NCBI RefSeq assembly: GCF_012184425.1
Contig: NZ_VTOW01000001.1
Coordinates: forward strand, 992,001-1,056,000
DNA: 64,000 nt
Direction of reading: 5' to 3'
DNA from: Candidatus Manganitrophus noduliformans
GTDB taxonomy: Bacteria > Nitrospirota > Nitrospiria > SBBL01 > Manganitrophaceae
The notes under the pieces were generated by a model. The model had not been told where the DNA came from. It did no database searches and saw only the letters and a program-made list of their open reading frames with translations. The position numbers and the translations under genes were made by a program. Shown here piece after piece: positions 42,607 through 52,244 of the stretch. Position 1 is the stretch's first letter. The number at the start of each line of letters is the position of its first letter.

Positions 42607-44408
42607 GGCATTTCCTCTTTCAGGGGGATCTTCGGCTCGCCGAAACGCGACGCCGCGGCGACATACTCGGCGGGATCGGAATGGAGATAAACCAACCGTC
42701 CCCGTTCGATCACGAGGAGCAGATCGCAATGCCGCAGGGTGCTCGGCCGGTGCGAAATCAAGAAAGTGGTCCGTCCCTGCATCAGGCGCCCCATCGCCTC
42801 CATGATCTCGGCCTCCGTCTCGGTGTCGACGGAGCTGGTCGGCTCATCCAAGATCAGCAGCGGCGCATTTTTCAGAAAAGCGCGGGCGAGCGAGATCCGC
42901 TGCCGCTCCCCTCCCGAAAGACGCATCCCCCGCTCGCCGACCAGGGTGTCGTACCCCTCGGGGAGGCGGGTGATGAAGTCGTCGGCATGGGCCGCTTGGG
43001 CGGCGGCGACGATCTCTTCCCGTCCGGCGTCGGGACGAGCATAGGCGATGTTCTCCGCGATGCGGGTCGAGAAGAGGACCGGCTCCTGCAGCACGATCGC
43101 GAACTGGCTGCGCAGGTCGGCCAATCGATAGTCGCGCAGATCGACGCCGTCGAGCGCGATTTCTCCCTCGGTCGGATCGTAGAATCGCATCAGCAGGCTG
43201 ATCAAGGTCGTCTTGCCGGCGCCGGTTTTGCCGACCACCCCGACCCGCATCCCCGGTTCGATGGCAAAGGAGATCTTTTGCAGGATCGGATGGTCCGGAT
43301 CGTACGCGAAGGAGACCTCGCGGAAGGCCACCGCTCCGCCGGCCCGGCGGAGGGGGCGGGCGTCGGGGCGCTCGGTCACCTCGGGAAGCTCATCGATCAA
43401 CTCAAAGGCGCGCTGCGCGCCGGCGAGCGACGATTGGACCGTCGCCGCCTGCCGGATGATCGACCGCAGCGGGCCGTAGAGTTGCGTCAGATAGGTGATC
43501 ACGATCAACAGCTCCCCCAGCGTCAGCCGCCCCGACAACACATGCCGGGCGCCGATAAAGAGGACCGCCGCGGTTCCCGCCGCGATGACCAAGTTGATCA
43601 CCAGTCCAAAGAGCCCTTCCGCCAAGGTGAGCCGAAGCCGCGCCCTCATTCCGGCCCCCGATTCTTTCGAGAAGCGTCCCTCTTCCCGCGCCTCCTGCCC
43701 GAAGGCCTTCACGACCCGGACGGCGGTGAGGACCTCTTGAATGACCTTCAAAGCGTTGCTCTCCAGCCCTCGGACCTCGTGATAGTCGGCGCGCATTCGG
43801 CGATTGTATTCCAGGGAGAGGAGAAAGAGAAAAGGGGAGACGGCCAGGGCGATGAGCGCCAGCGATCGGTCGATTTGGGCGGTAATGAGGATCATCGAAA
43901 CCAAGGTGACGATCGAAGTGAGGAGCGGGATGGCGCCATGAATCGTGACCCACTGGATCGAGGGGGCGTCGTATTGGATTCGGTAAATTGAATCGGCGGT
44001 TCCCTTCGCATCATGGAAGGCGAGCGAGAGGCGCTGGGCATGGCGAAAGAGGGCCGATCGGAGGCGGAGGGTGAGCGCTTCGCCGGTATAGGTCTTTAAA
44101 AAATAGGTCGCCAGCTCCTGCGCTTGGCCGAGAAGGACGATGACGATTTGCAGGACGGCGACGGTCCCGAGGAGGCGCAGCGGCGTCGCGGAGGACCAAT
44201 CGGGGAGAAGGAGGTCGATAAACCGGGGAAGCGGGGCCCCGCCGATGACATTGTCGACGGCGATCTTCAGCGGAAAGGGGGTCAGAAGAAAGAGGGGAGA
44301 GGCGAGGAGTTCGACGATGAGAATCAAGACGAGAAGGGGCCAAGCCGGGCGGGCCTGACCGAGAATTCTTCCATAAAGCTTCAGATCGGTCGATCGGAGC
44401 CGTCTCAT
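42603..44408 (-). CDS. ABC exporter, MsbA-like (permease and ATPase fused)
   Basis: 601 residues. Six membrane helices (about 20-310) with a transporter domain, then an ATPase with Walker A GKTGAGKTT, signature LSGGERQRISLARAF, Walker B LLILDEPTSSVD and the switch His (LISHRPS). A homodimeric exporter of lipids or glycolipids. The gene overlaps both neighbours by 4 bases, so synthesis of exporter and glycosyltransferases is linked. The cargo is probably a glycolipid or glycan made by them. Confidence 0.92.
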   Translation of the reverse strand: MRRLRSTDLKLYGRILGQARPAWPLLVLILIVELLASPLFLLTPFPLKIAVDNVIGGAPLPRFIDLLLPDWSSATPLRLLGTVAVLQIVIVLLGQAQELATYFLKTYTGEALTLRLRSALFRHAQRLSLAFHDAKGTADSIYRIQYDAPSIQWVTIHGAIPLLTSIVTLVSMILITAQIDRSLALIALAVSPFLFLLSLEYNRRMRADYHEVRGLESNALKVIQEVLTAVRVVKAFGQEAREEGRFSKESGAGMRARLRLTLAEGLFGLVINLVIAAGTAAVLFIGARHVLSGRLTLGELLIVITYLTQLYGPLRSIIRQAATVQSSLAGAQRAFELIDELPEVTERPDARPLRRAGGAVAFREVSFAYDPDHPILQKISFAIEPGMRVGVVGKTGAGKTTLISLLMRFYDPTEGEIALDGVDLRDYRLADLRSQFAIVLQEPVLFSTRIAENIAYARPDAGREEIVAAAQAAHADDFITRLPEGYDTLVGERGMRLSGGERQRISLARAFLKNAPLLILDEPTSSVDTETEAEIMEAMGRLMQGRTTFLISHRPSTLRHCDLLLVIERGRLVYLHSDPAEYVAAASRFGEPKIPLKEEMP

Positions 44409-46996
44409 CTGCTACAGCGCTCCTCCTCGGTTCGCTCGATGGCGGCGAGAAAGGCCGAGAGCCCCCGGCCCCATTCCCGGATCGTCCGCCAGAAGAGGAA
44501 AAGGGTCGCTGCGCCGAAGAGGCCCGCGGGGATCCAGGCCCCGTCTCCCGCCGCGGCGGCGGAGAGGAGGAGCGCCAGGATCAGGAGAATTCCCCCTTCC
44601 GATCGGATTCCGGGTTGGAGACGGTAACGAACGAGCTGTCTTCCCCCGCCATGCTCTTCGATCACCATTTGCAGCCGGGCGGTCCCCAGAAGCCCCCCCC
44701 GCAGCTCCAGGTCCCACCGATCGAAGTCCCCGCCGCATCTAAGATGGGGTGTCGCGCCGCTTTCTTTCAAGGCCGCCTCCAGGGCGCCGAGTCGCGATTC
44801 GGCCGATTTCCAGGTTTCACTCCAGGAGACCGCCTTCCGGCGAAAAGGGAGGAGCCACCCGTCTCGACCCCCGGCCTCTTTACCGACTTGGCTGCCCCCG
44901 TCGTCCGGACGCCGCCAGGGGGAGAGGCCGTGGCGCAGCCGGCCGATCAGACGCGCCAGCGGCTGCATCAGATGAAGCGAGGCGGTGATCGTCCGCAGTT
45001 TGAGCCGGGTTGCGCCACGAGGGGCGCCGTGAAAGAGCGCCCGCCCGGCGCTCAACCAGGCCTGGAGGATCGGGATGCCGACCGCCAGAAGAAAGAGGGG
45101 AATGGCCGCCCGAAGCGGGCTCCAGAGGGGACTCAGCAAAGAGAGCCCGCCCAAGAAAAAGATCAGGAAGAACCACTCCGGCATCAGCGGAAGCGACGCC
45201 AGGGTGGTGGGGTGGGGCTCATACAGCGATTGGAACGGGGCGCTTCCCCAGGTGCCGTGGTAGATCCGGGCGCGCCATCGGCCGAGCGGCGCGGTCCAGC
45301 CCCTTCCGTAGAGGCGTCCGGCCCAGGTCAGATGACCGGCGGCGTTATATTTTTCCGGCCACTTTCGCGCAAGGAGCGCCTCCGCCTTGCCGTACCCCTG
45401 TTGCTGTTTCCAATAACGAACCACGGAGTTGCGGCGATGATGCCAGACCATCGCCGCGGGGCTGAAGCCGAGGGTCCCCCCCCGCTGCTGCAGCCGCCAG
45501 CAGAGATCGACGTCATCTCCCGCGGCGCGAAATTGGGGATCGCAGCCGCCGACTTCCAGCAGGGCCGATTTCCGAAACGCCATGTTGCACCCCGGAATAT
45601 GCTCCGCCTCCTGATCGGAGAGAAGGACATGCACCGGGCCGCCCGGCGCGTTGGCGACGCATTCGGCGATCGGTCCATCCCCCGGCGGGGGGAGATTCGG
45701 TCCCCCCACCCCGACATGGGTTGTCCGCATAAAGGTAGAGGCGAGGTAGGTGAGCCAATGGGGATCGGGGTAGGCGTCGTCATCGATATAGGCGACGATC
45801 TCCCCCTGTGCCGCCGCGAGGCCGGTGTTCCGGGCGCTTGCCAAGCCGCGGTTTTCCGTCCGGATCAACTGGAAGCCGAACTCTTTTGTAATGGCGGCCG
45901 TTTCGTCGGTGGAGCCGTCATCGACGACGATCACTTCGAAGCTCGGATAGTCGAGGCGTAGGAGCCCTTCGAAGCAATCGCGGATCGTTCCGGCGCCGTT
46001 ATAGCTGCAGACGACTACGGAGATCATCGGCCAGGGGAGATCGGGCGGGAAGGGGATCTCCGCGAAGGCCTTTCCGACGGCGGCCAAAGCTTGCTTCGGC
46101 TTTCTCTCCCGGGTGGTCAGGCCGAAATCCCAATCTTCGATTTCATATCCGCCGCGGTGCCACTCATCGGTCCAGGAGAAGATGAAGGCGCCGGCGCAGC
46201 CGGCGGCAAAGGTGGTCCGGATCTGCCAGTCGAGGGTCCGCGCCTGATTTTCCTCCCCGTTGCGGCGGCTGTCGAGGCCGATCTCGGCCATGATCAGCGG
46301 CCGCTCCCCCGCGATATTCTGGAGGCGGGCCAGATAGGCATCGAGAGCGGTCTGTGATTCGAGGTAGACATTGAAGCAGACCAGATCGAGAAACGGGAGC
46401 TGAAGATATTCGGTCGTGGGATAGTTGACATAGGTGACCAGCGCCCCGGGATCTTCCTCCCTGGCCGCGAGGTAGAGCCGCTCCAGATAACGCTCCACCC
46501 GGGCGGGGCCATGCCAGCGGACGATCGGCGCCGGGATCTCATTGCCGATGGAATAACAAAGGAGCGCCGGATGCCCTGCGCAGCCGGCCACACCGGAACG
46601 GAGACGTTTTTCGATCTGCGTGGGCCGGTCGAACTCATCGAGGAAGGCGACATGTTGTTCCCAGGGGAGGCCGACCATCACCCGCAGGCCATGCCGCAGC
46701 GCCGAATCGAGAAGCCAGCGGGGAGGAACCGTATAGGTCCGGACCGCATTGATCCCGTTCGCAGCCATGAGGGCGAAATCGGCCTCGGCCCGATCGGGAG
46801 AGTACTCTTCTTGCCGCGGCCCCTGTGGGCGGAAGGTGCCGTAGGTCACGCCGCGCAGAGACCACTTCTCGTCTCCGACATAAAGGAATTTTCCTTTGAT
46901 CGTCGGCCGCTGAAACCGGGAATCGGCCGGAACGATCCGGTGAGCGATCTGGGCGCCGGTTTTCGGGGGGTGAAAGGTCTTGATCTCAGGCATCAT
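44405..46996 (-). CDS. Glycosidase-GT2 fusion protein, membrane-anchored
   Basis: 863 residues with two catalytic folds. Residues 30-315 look like a TIM-barrel glycoside hydrolase of the GH2/GH5 clan: acid/base Glu153 in SIGNEIPAP and nucleophile Glu238 in LIMAEIGLD. Residues 324-570 form a GT2 glycosyltransferase (SVVVCSYNGAGTI, VDDGSTD, DDDAYPD (405-411), and a downstream metal/acceptor motif). A hydrophobic C-terminal part with two groups of membrane segments (about 635-685 and 810-845) follows. Both nucleophile-type acids are kept, so a synthesise-and-trim or transglycosylating enzyme is conceivable. Substrate unknown. Confidence 0.82.
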   Translation of the reverse strand: MMPEIKTFHPPKTGAQIAHRIVPADSRFQRPTIKGKFLYVGDEKWSLRGVTYGTFRPQGPRQEEYSPDRAEADFALMAANGINAVRTYTVPPRWLLDSALRHGLRVMVGLPWEQHVAFLDEFDRPTQIEKRLRSGVAGCAGHPALLCYSIGNEIPAPIVRWHGPARVERYLERLYLAAREEDPGALVTYVNYPTTEYLQLPFLDLVCFNVYLESQTALDAYLARLQNIAGERPLIMAEIGLDSRRNGEENQARTLDWQIRTTFAAGCAGAFIFSWTDEWHRGGYEIEDWDFGLTTRERKPKQALAAVGKAFAEIPFPPDLPWPMISVVVCSYNGAGTIRDCFEGLLRLDYPSFEVIVVDDGSTDETAAITKEFGFQLIRTENRGLASARNTGLAAAQGEIVAYIDDDAYPDPHWLTYLASTFMRTTHVGVGGPNLPPPGDGPIAECVANAPGGPVHVLLSDQEAEHIPGCNMAFRKSALLEVGGCDPQFRAAGDDVDLCWRLQQRGGTLGFSPAAMVWHHRRNSVVRYWKQQQGYGKAEALLARKWPEKYNAAGHLTWAGRLYGRGWTAPLGRWRARIYHGTWGSAPFQSLYEPHPTTLASLPLMPEWFFLIFFLGGLSLLSPLWSPLRAAIPLFLLAVGIPILQAWLSAGRALFHGAPRGATRLKLRTITASLHLMQPLARLIGRLRHGLSPWRRPDDGGSQVGKEAGGRDGWLLPFRRKAVSWSETWKSAESRLGALEAALKESGATPHLRCGGDFDRWDLELRGGLLGTARLQMVIEEHGGGRQLVRYRLQPGIRSEGGILLILALLLSAAAAGDGAWIPAGLFGAATLFLFWRTIREWGRGLSAFLAAIERTEEERCSR

Positions 46997-47453
46997 CTTC
47001 TGCTTCCCTTCTCTCTATTCAGCTAGGGTTCTGCATTTAGGCTCAACATGTAGGCGTACACTCCGCCGGCGCCGGTTTGAAGTGATGACGCATCGCTCGA
47101 TGCGGAAGTCATCGTGCCGATGATGTTGAATCACCGGTAAACGGGACGCGGGGGTGAACGACGGTCTGCAAGGGGTCAGGTGATCTGCATCACAAGAGGA
47201 CCTCTTCATTGGGATGATTTCGGCCGGAGGGGCCGGTGGCGGGGGTGGCGCAGATCGGTATAAAAACGGGAGAGGCCGGGAAGTTAAGAGGGAAATGGAC
47301 CATAACATCCTTTCTACAGATGGTTTACGGGAAAGAGGCTGGCCTCCATAGAGCGAAGATGGTATAAAGGGGCGACGCCGGCCGACACTTCAGTCCGTTC
47401 GCCGCATCGCCTCCCTCTGCACGCGATGCAATCGTTTATCACTATGGTAGGCT
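46997..47453. promoter_or_regulatory. Divergent regulatory spacer with CRP-like palindrome
   Basis: The divergent spacer between the glycan operon and miaA holds no gene. GGTGATCTGCATCACA at 47179-47194 fits the CRP/FNR-type pattern TGTGA-N6-TCACA with one mismatch. A nested inverted repeat (GATGAC/GTCATC with GCATCG/CGATGC inside) lies at 47084-47113. Confidence 0.45.
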
Positions 47454-48449
47454 TTGCGTCCAAGCTGTGTCAAGGAGGGGAGATCGATTCCAGCTTCAAG
47501 TGAGGAAAAGAAAGATCTTTGGTTGATTCTCGTCGGCCCGACCGCCGTCGGCAAGAGCGCCGTTGCCGAGCGGCTGGCGCTGGCGCTGGAGACCGACATC
47601 CTGGTGGCCGACTCCCGCCAGATCTACCGGGGGATGGATATCGGGACCGATAAACCGTCGCCCGAGTCGCGGGCGCGGGTGCCGCGTCACCTGATCGATC
47701 TCGTCCCTCCCGACGGTTCCTTCTCGGCCGGGAAGTTCAAGATGCTGGCCGAAGAGAAGATCGCCGCGCTTTCCCGGGGAGGAAAGCCGATCTTTATCGA
47801 AGGGGGGACCGGCCTTTATATCAAAACCCTCTTGTATGGATTGTGGGAGGGACCGCCCGCCGATTGGGATCTCCGGCGGCGGCTGCTTCAAGAAGAGAGC
47901 GAGAGAGGCGAAGGGGCCCTTCACCGGCGGCTGGCCGAGGTCGATCCCGCGGCGGCGGAGCGGATCCATCCGCGCGATCTCCCGAAGCTGGTTCGGGCCC
48001 TGGAGGTCTATGAACGGGTCGGCCGTCCGATTTCCGAGGTCCATGCGGCCCACCGGTTCGCCGAGCCCCCGAAGGGGGACTACTTTCTGGTGGGATTGCG
48101 GCGCGACCGCGAAGACCTCTATCAGCGGATTGAACAACGGGTTGAGGCGCAAATTGCAAAGGGGCTGATCGACGAGACGGCGGGCCTTCTCTCGGCCGGT
48201 TTTTCGCCGGAGCTTCCTTCCATGCGGGGATTGGGATACAAGCAGATGGCCCGGTACATTCGGGGCGAGCAGACGCGGGAAGAGGCGATCGCGACGCTAA
48301 AACGTGATACCCGTCACTACGCGAAACGGCAGATGACCTGGTTTCGGGCCGACCCGAAGATCGAGTGGATCGATCTTCGCCCGGAGGAAGCGCCGGAAGA
48401 GGCCGCCGACCGGATTCTGCGCTTGAAGTATTTGAAGAGTATGCTATAA
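47454..48449 (+). CDS. miaA: tRNA dimethylallyltransferase MiaA
   Basis: Adds a dimethylallyl group to A37 of tRNAs reading UNN codons. P-loop (ILVGPTAVGKSAVAERLA) and DSRQIYRGMDIGT DMAPP-site motif, then the tRNA-binding insert and the C-terminal RDTRHYAKRQMTWFR motif. The reading frame can open at TTG 47454, but the ribosome-binding site AAGGAGGGG (47472-47480) lies inside it and points, at ideal spacing, to ATT 47487. I keep the longer TTG start and note the alternative. Confidence 0.92.
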   Translation: MRPSCVKEGRSIPASSEEKKDLWLILVGPTAVGKSAVAERLALALETDILVADSRQIYRGMDIGTDKPSPESRARVPRHLIDLVPPDGSFSAGKFKMLAEEKIAALSRGGKPIFIEGGTGLYIKTLLYGLWEGPPADWDLRRRLLQEESERGEGALHRRLAEVDPAAAERIHPRDLPKLVRALEVYERVGRPISEVHAAHRFAEPPKGDYFLVGLRRDREDLYQRIEQRVEAQIAKGLIDETAGLLSAGFSPELPSMRGLGYKQMARYIRGEQTREEAIATLKRDTRHYAKRQMTWFRADPKIEWIDLRPEEAPEEAADRILRLKYLKSML

Positions 48450-48493
48450 TCCTGTTCAATTTTGGCCGTAGCAGATTAGTTGTGGGGAAAAAG

Positions 48494-49402
48494 ATGGCGG
48501 AGAAGCGAGGTTCGAAGAAGCGCTCAGTGAGTCGATCCAAATTGCCGCAGGCGCGGATCGGCGTCATCGGCGGAAGCGGTCTATACCAGATGGAATCGCT
48601 GAAAGAGGTCCGGGAGATGGCGGTTTCGACCCCGTTCGGAAAGCCCTCCGGGAAGTTCATTCTTGGAACCCTGGAGGGGGTTCCGATCGCTTTTTTGGCG
48701 CGGCATGGCCAGGGCCATACGCTTCTCCCCTCGGAGATCAATTATCGGGCCAATCTCTTTGCCATGAAGAAGCTGGGGGTGGAGCGGATTCTCTCCGTCA
48801 GCGCGGTCGGCAGCATGAAAGAAGCGATCGCCCCGGGCCATATCGCGATCCCGAGCCAGTTTTATGATCTGACGAAGGGAAGAAAGAGCACTTTTTTCGG
48901 ACAGGGGATCGTGGCGCACGTCAGCCTGGCCGACCCGATCTGCTCCGAGCTGGCCGGCATCGTCGCGGAGGCGAGTGAAGCGGTTGGGGCCACGATTCAT
49001 CGCGGGGGGACCTATCTCTGCATGGAGGGGCCGCAATTCTCCACCCGCGCCGAATCGGAGGTCCACCGAGGCTGGGGGGTCGATGTCATCGGGATGACCA
49101 ATGTGACCGAGGCCAAGCTGGCGCGGGAGGCCGAGATCTGCTATACAACGATTGCGCTGGCGACCGATTACGACTGCTGGCACGTCTCCGAGGAGCCGGT
49201 GACGGTCGAGATGGTCATCAAGACCCTTCTGGAAAATGTCGCCCTCTCAAAGAAGATCATTCAGGCGGCGGTGGTTCGGATGGGAGAGGGGAGGCGGTGC
49301 GCTTGCGCCGAAGCGCTGAAGCACGCCATCGTGACCCCCGCCTCTGCCATTCCCAAAAAGACCAAAGCCGATTTAAAGCCAATCATCGGGAAGTATATTT
49401 GA
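48494..49402 (+). CDS. mtnP: S-methyl-5'-thioadenosine phosphorylase (MtnP/PNP family)
   Basis: Cleaves methylthioadenosine from polyamine and other SAM reactions to adenine and methylthioribose-1-phosphate. Markers: IGVIGGSGLYQ, LARHGQGHTL and MEGPQFSTRAES with the MTA-type segment. Start ATG 48494, 45 bases after miaA. Methionine-salvage genes do not follow, but a PfkB kinase is found one gene on. Confidence 0.92.
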   Translation: MAEKRGSKKRSVSRSKLPQARIGVIGGSGLYQMESLKEVREMAVSTPFGKPSGKFILGTLEGVPIAFLARHGQGHTLLPSEINYRANLFAMKKLGVERILSVSAVGSMKEAIAPGHIAIPSQFYDLTKGRKSTFFGQGIVAHVSLADPICSELAGIVAEASEAVGATIHRGGTYLCMEGPQFSTRAESEVHRGWGVDVIGMTNVTEAKLAREAEICYTTIALATDYDCWHVSEEPVTVEMVIKTLLENVALSKKIIQAAVVRMGEGRRCACAEALKHAIVTPASAIPKKTKADLKPIIGKYI

Positions 49403-49511
49403 GGCGCCCGCGATTCGATCGAGGACTTCGGAGGGGAGGGATGTTTCGGTCTTCCCCCGTGAGCCCGGCGTCGGCATCGGATCGACGGGGCCGCATCTGG
49501 GGGATCGGCGC

Positions 49512-50255
49512 ATGAAGCACACCCTGCTTTTTTCTTTTGTCCTCTTTTCATTCGGCTGTGCGGCCCTTTTGTCTCCGCCCGTCGCCCGTTCCCCCGTTCT
49601 GGACTATTCTGAGACCGAGTTTGTCTCCCCCCATCTGACCAAGGAGGGGCTGGCGTCGGGGAAATTGGCGATTCTGGCGGTCTTCTCTCCGAACGATCCG
49701 GAAGGAATGGAGCAGAACGCCGCCTATGAAATCTTCCAGGGGTTGCGTTCCGCGTTTCGCGATATCCATATCATCCCGCGGTCGGATGCCGTCAAAAAGA
49801 TCGCCTCGGCCGACCAGCTTCCGGCGTATGAAGCCTTTGTGAAGGCCTATGGAGAGAAAAGAATCATGGATCTTGATGCGCTCAAAAAGTGGGGCGAGTT
49901 GGAGGAGGTCCGTTATCTTTTCATCGGAGAGCTCGGCATGGTGAATAAACATACCGAGGCGCGGATGATGCGAGGCGGGGAGGATCTGGTGGCGGGAAAG
50001 ATCTCCGTTTTTGCCTCGGGGCCGAGCATGATTCCGGAAGAGGTGAGCAAACAGGTGCGGCTGCGCGGCGAAATCTGGGACAGCCGGTGCGGCCGGATGG
50101 TCTGGATGGGAAGAGGGGAGGCGGAGGTGATGGAAACGGTGGGGCATGAGATAACCCGCGTGGAAGACATCTTCATGGCCGCAGGGAGAAACCTAATCGC
50201 TTCCCTGACGAAGTCGATTAAAACGACGAAGGCCCCCTCGGAGGAATGTCCATAA
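49512..50255 (+). CDS. Lipoprotein of unknown function
   Basis: 247 residues with signal peptide and lipobox (LFSFGC). The mature part has a mixed alpha/beta layout and a motif like (KLAILAVFSPNDPEGMEQNAAYEIFQGL) found in periplasmic proteins of the LpoB/CsgG-like shape, with a C-terminal amphipathic helix. No family confidently recognised. ATG 49512 opens the signal peptide. Confidence 0.65.
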   Translation: MKHTLLFSFVLFSFGCAALLSPPVARSPVLDYSETEFVSPHLTKEGLASGKLAILAVFSPNDPEGMEQNAAYEIFQGLRSAFRDIHIIPRSDAVKKIASADQLPAYEAFVKAYGEKRIMDLDALKKWGELEEVRYLFIGELGMVNKHTEARMMRGGEDLVAGKISVFASGPSMIPEEVSKQVRLRGEIWDSRCGRMVWMGRGEAEVMETVGHEITRVEDIFMAAGRNLIASLTKSIKTTKAPSEECP

Positions 50256-50362
50256 AAGACAATTGGGAATCGTTCAATTAGGAATCAGGAATCAAATGCA
50301 AAAAGCCCGGTTTCAATTCTTAATTCGTCATTCCTAGTGCTTCATTGAATTAAGGAGGTGTT

Positions 50363-51271
50363 ATGAGTTTATTGGTAGTCGGTTCGGTGGCGTTTGATTC
50401 GGTCAAGACCCCGTTCGGTGAGGCGAAAGAAGTATTGGGAGGATCGGCGACCTACTTCTCCACGGCGGCGAGCTATTTTACTGAGGTGAAGCTGGTGGCG
50501 GTGGTCGGCGAAGATTTTCCGGAGTCCCACCTGGCGTTTTTAAAAGAGAAGGGGGTCGATTTCGAAGGGCTGGAGCGCCGGCCGGGCCGGACTTTCCGAT
50601 GGCGCGGGGAGTATGGCTATCAGCTCAACGAGGCGAAGACCCTCGATACGCAGCTGAATGTCTTCGAGTCGTTCCGGCCGAAACTTCCTTCCTCGTACCG
50701 CGACGCCGCCGTCGTTTTTTTGGCGAACATCGACCCGGAGTTGCAGCTTGATGTTCTCAAGCAGGTGAAGCAGCCAAAACTCGTTGCGTGTGATACAATG
50801 AATTTCTGGATCGGGGGAAAACGCGACGCGCTCATTAAAACCCTCGGAGAAGTCGATATCTTGATCATCAACGACGGCGAAGCGCGCGAACTGGCCGGCG
50901 AGTTCAACCTGGTGAAGGTGGCGAAGAAGATCCTCTCGTTCGGTCCGAAGATCCTCATTATCAAGCGCGGCGAATATGGGGCATTGATGTTCAACGGGCA
51001 GACCACCTTCGCCGCGCCCGCGCTGCCGTTGGAGAATGTGTTTGATCCGACCGGCGCCGGCGATTCGTTTGCGGGGGGATTTATGGGATACCTCTCGCAG
51101 AACGGGTCGATGAACGAAGCGGCCCTCCGGCAGGCGGTCATTTACGGGAGCGTTATGGCCTCTTTCAATGTCGAGGCCTTCAGCCTCGATCGGATGCGGA
51201 CCCTCACCCGGGAAGAGATCAACGCGCGGTATAAAGAGTTTCAGTCGTTGACCTTCTTTGAAAGTGCCTAG
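50363..51271 (+). CDS. PfkB family sugar/nucleoside kinase
   Basis: 302 residues. N-terminal GGSATYF substrate motif and C-terminal PfkB signature DPTGAGDSFAGGFMGYL with the catalytic Asp. The family phosphorylates ribose, adenosine, fructose-1-phosphate or tagatose. The neighbouring mtnP suggests a nucleoside or methylthioribose-linked salvage role, but MTR kinases are a different family, so adenosine or a sugar is the better guess (inference). Preceded by GGAGG before ATG 50363. Confidence 0.9.
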   Translation: MSLLVVGSVAFDSVKTPFGEAKEVLGGSATYFSTAASYFTEVKLVAVVGEDFPESHLAFLKEKGVDFEGLERRPGRTFRWRGEYGYQLNEAKTLDTQLNVFESFRPKLPSSYRDAAVVFLANIDPELQLDVLKQVKQPKLVACDTMNFWIGGKRDALIKTLGEVDILIINDGEARELAGEFNLVKVAKKILSFGPKILIIKRGEYGALMFNGQTTFAAPALPLENVFDPTGAGDSFAGGFMGYLSQNGSMNEAALRQAVIYGSVMASFNVEAFSLDRMRTLTREEINARYKEFQSLTFFESA

Positions 51272-51307
51272 AACGGGCTCCCCGATTTAAACGACGGAGG
51301 AATGTGG

Positions 51308-52069
51308 ATGCGTTGGAAAAGGGCGATGATTTGGATTCTCATTCCGCTTTGCACCGCCTGCGGGATGGGCGAGGCGCAACTCAAGAGAGAAAGGGAGGCA
51401 TCGGCCCATTACAAGCTCGGCATCTCGTATATCAACGACAATTCCCTCCAAAGGGCGTTTATCGAATTTCAGAAGGCGATCGAGCTCGATCCGCGTTATC
51501 GCGACGCCCACTATGCCTTGGGGCATGTTCATTTTATGCAGGAAAACTACAAGGAAGCGGTCATCTCCCTGCAGAAATCGCTTTCAGCCGATCCGGAATT
51601 CTCCGATGCTCATAATTATCTCGGAAAGGTGTATGAGGCGCAGGGCAAATTCGATCAGGCGATCTCGGAGTATCAGGCGGCCCTCAAAAATCTACAATAC
51701 GCGACCCCTGAAAAACCCTATCTGAACCTCGGGCTGGTCTACCTGAAGCAAGAGAAATATGATGAAGCGGTCCGCTCCTTTGAAAGTGTTCTGAGGATCA
51801 ATCCCCGTCCCGAGTTTATCGCGCTGACCCAGAATGGGCTTGGAAGAGCCTACTTTCAGATGGGAAAGCTCAAAGAGTCCATCGCCTCTTATCAGGAGGC
51901 CATCCGTCTTGCGCCCGATTTCGTCGATGCCCATCTCAATCTAGCCTCCGCGTATTTGAGAGAGGGCTCGAAAGGGCTTGCAGCGGGTTCGTTTAAAAAA
52001 GTCGTTGAGCTCTCTCCCAAAAGTTCACAAGCGAAAGAGGCGCAGAAATTTTTGGATGCGCTTCGCTAA
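51308..52069 (+). CDS. TPR lipoprotein (PilF/NlpI-like)
   Basis: Lipobox (LCTAC) in a short signal peptide (MRWKRAMIWILIPLCTAC), then about six TPR repeats (ALGHVHFMQENYKEAVISLQ, YLGKVYEAQGKFDQAISEY, NLGLVYLKQEKYDEAVRSF and so on). Such proteins position type IV pilus secretins or other outer-membrane assemblies. I start at the second ATG, 51308, because GGAGG lies 7 bases upstream of it (only 1 base before the first ATG). Confidence 0.8.
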   Translation: MRWKRAMIWILIPLCTACGMGEAQLKREREASAHYKLGISYINDNSLQRAFIEFQKAIELDPRYRDAHYALGHVHFMQENYKEAVISLQKSLSADPEFSDAHNYLGKVYEAQGKFDQAISEYQAALKNLQYATPEKPYLNLGLVYLKQEKYDEAVRSFESVLRINPRPEFIALTQNGLGRAYFQMGKLKESIASYQEAIRLAPDFVDAHLNLASAYLREGSKGLAAGSFKKVVELSPKSSQAKEAQKFLDALR

Positions 52070-52244
52070 ACCGCTTCGCCCGCCGGCCGGTCGTCGTGCG
52101 TGTTGAATGGGGATTTTTTTCCTGTGACGTCCCGATTCAACCTTCCGGCGCCGCGGATCGATTCGATGCAAAAAACATTCGACGGCGCCCGGCTCAATAA
52201 AGCAGGCGAGTGGAGAGCGTTTCGAAGAGGATCAGGTTTACTGG

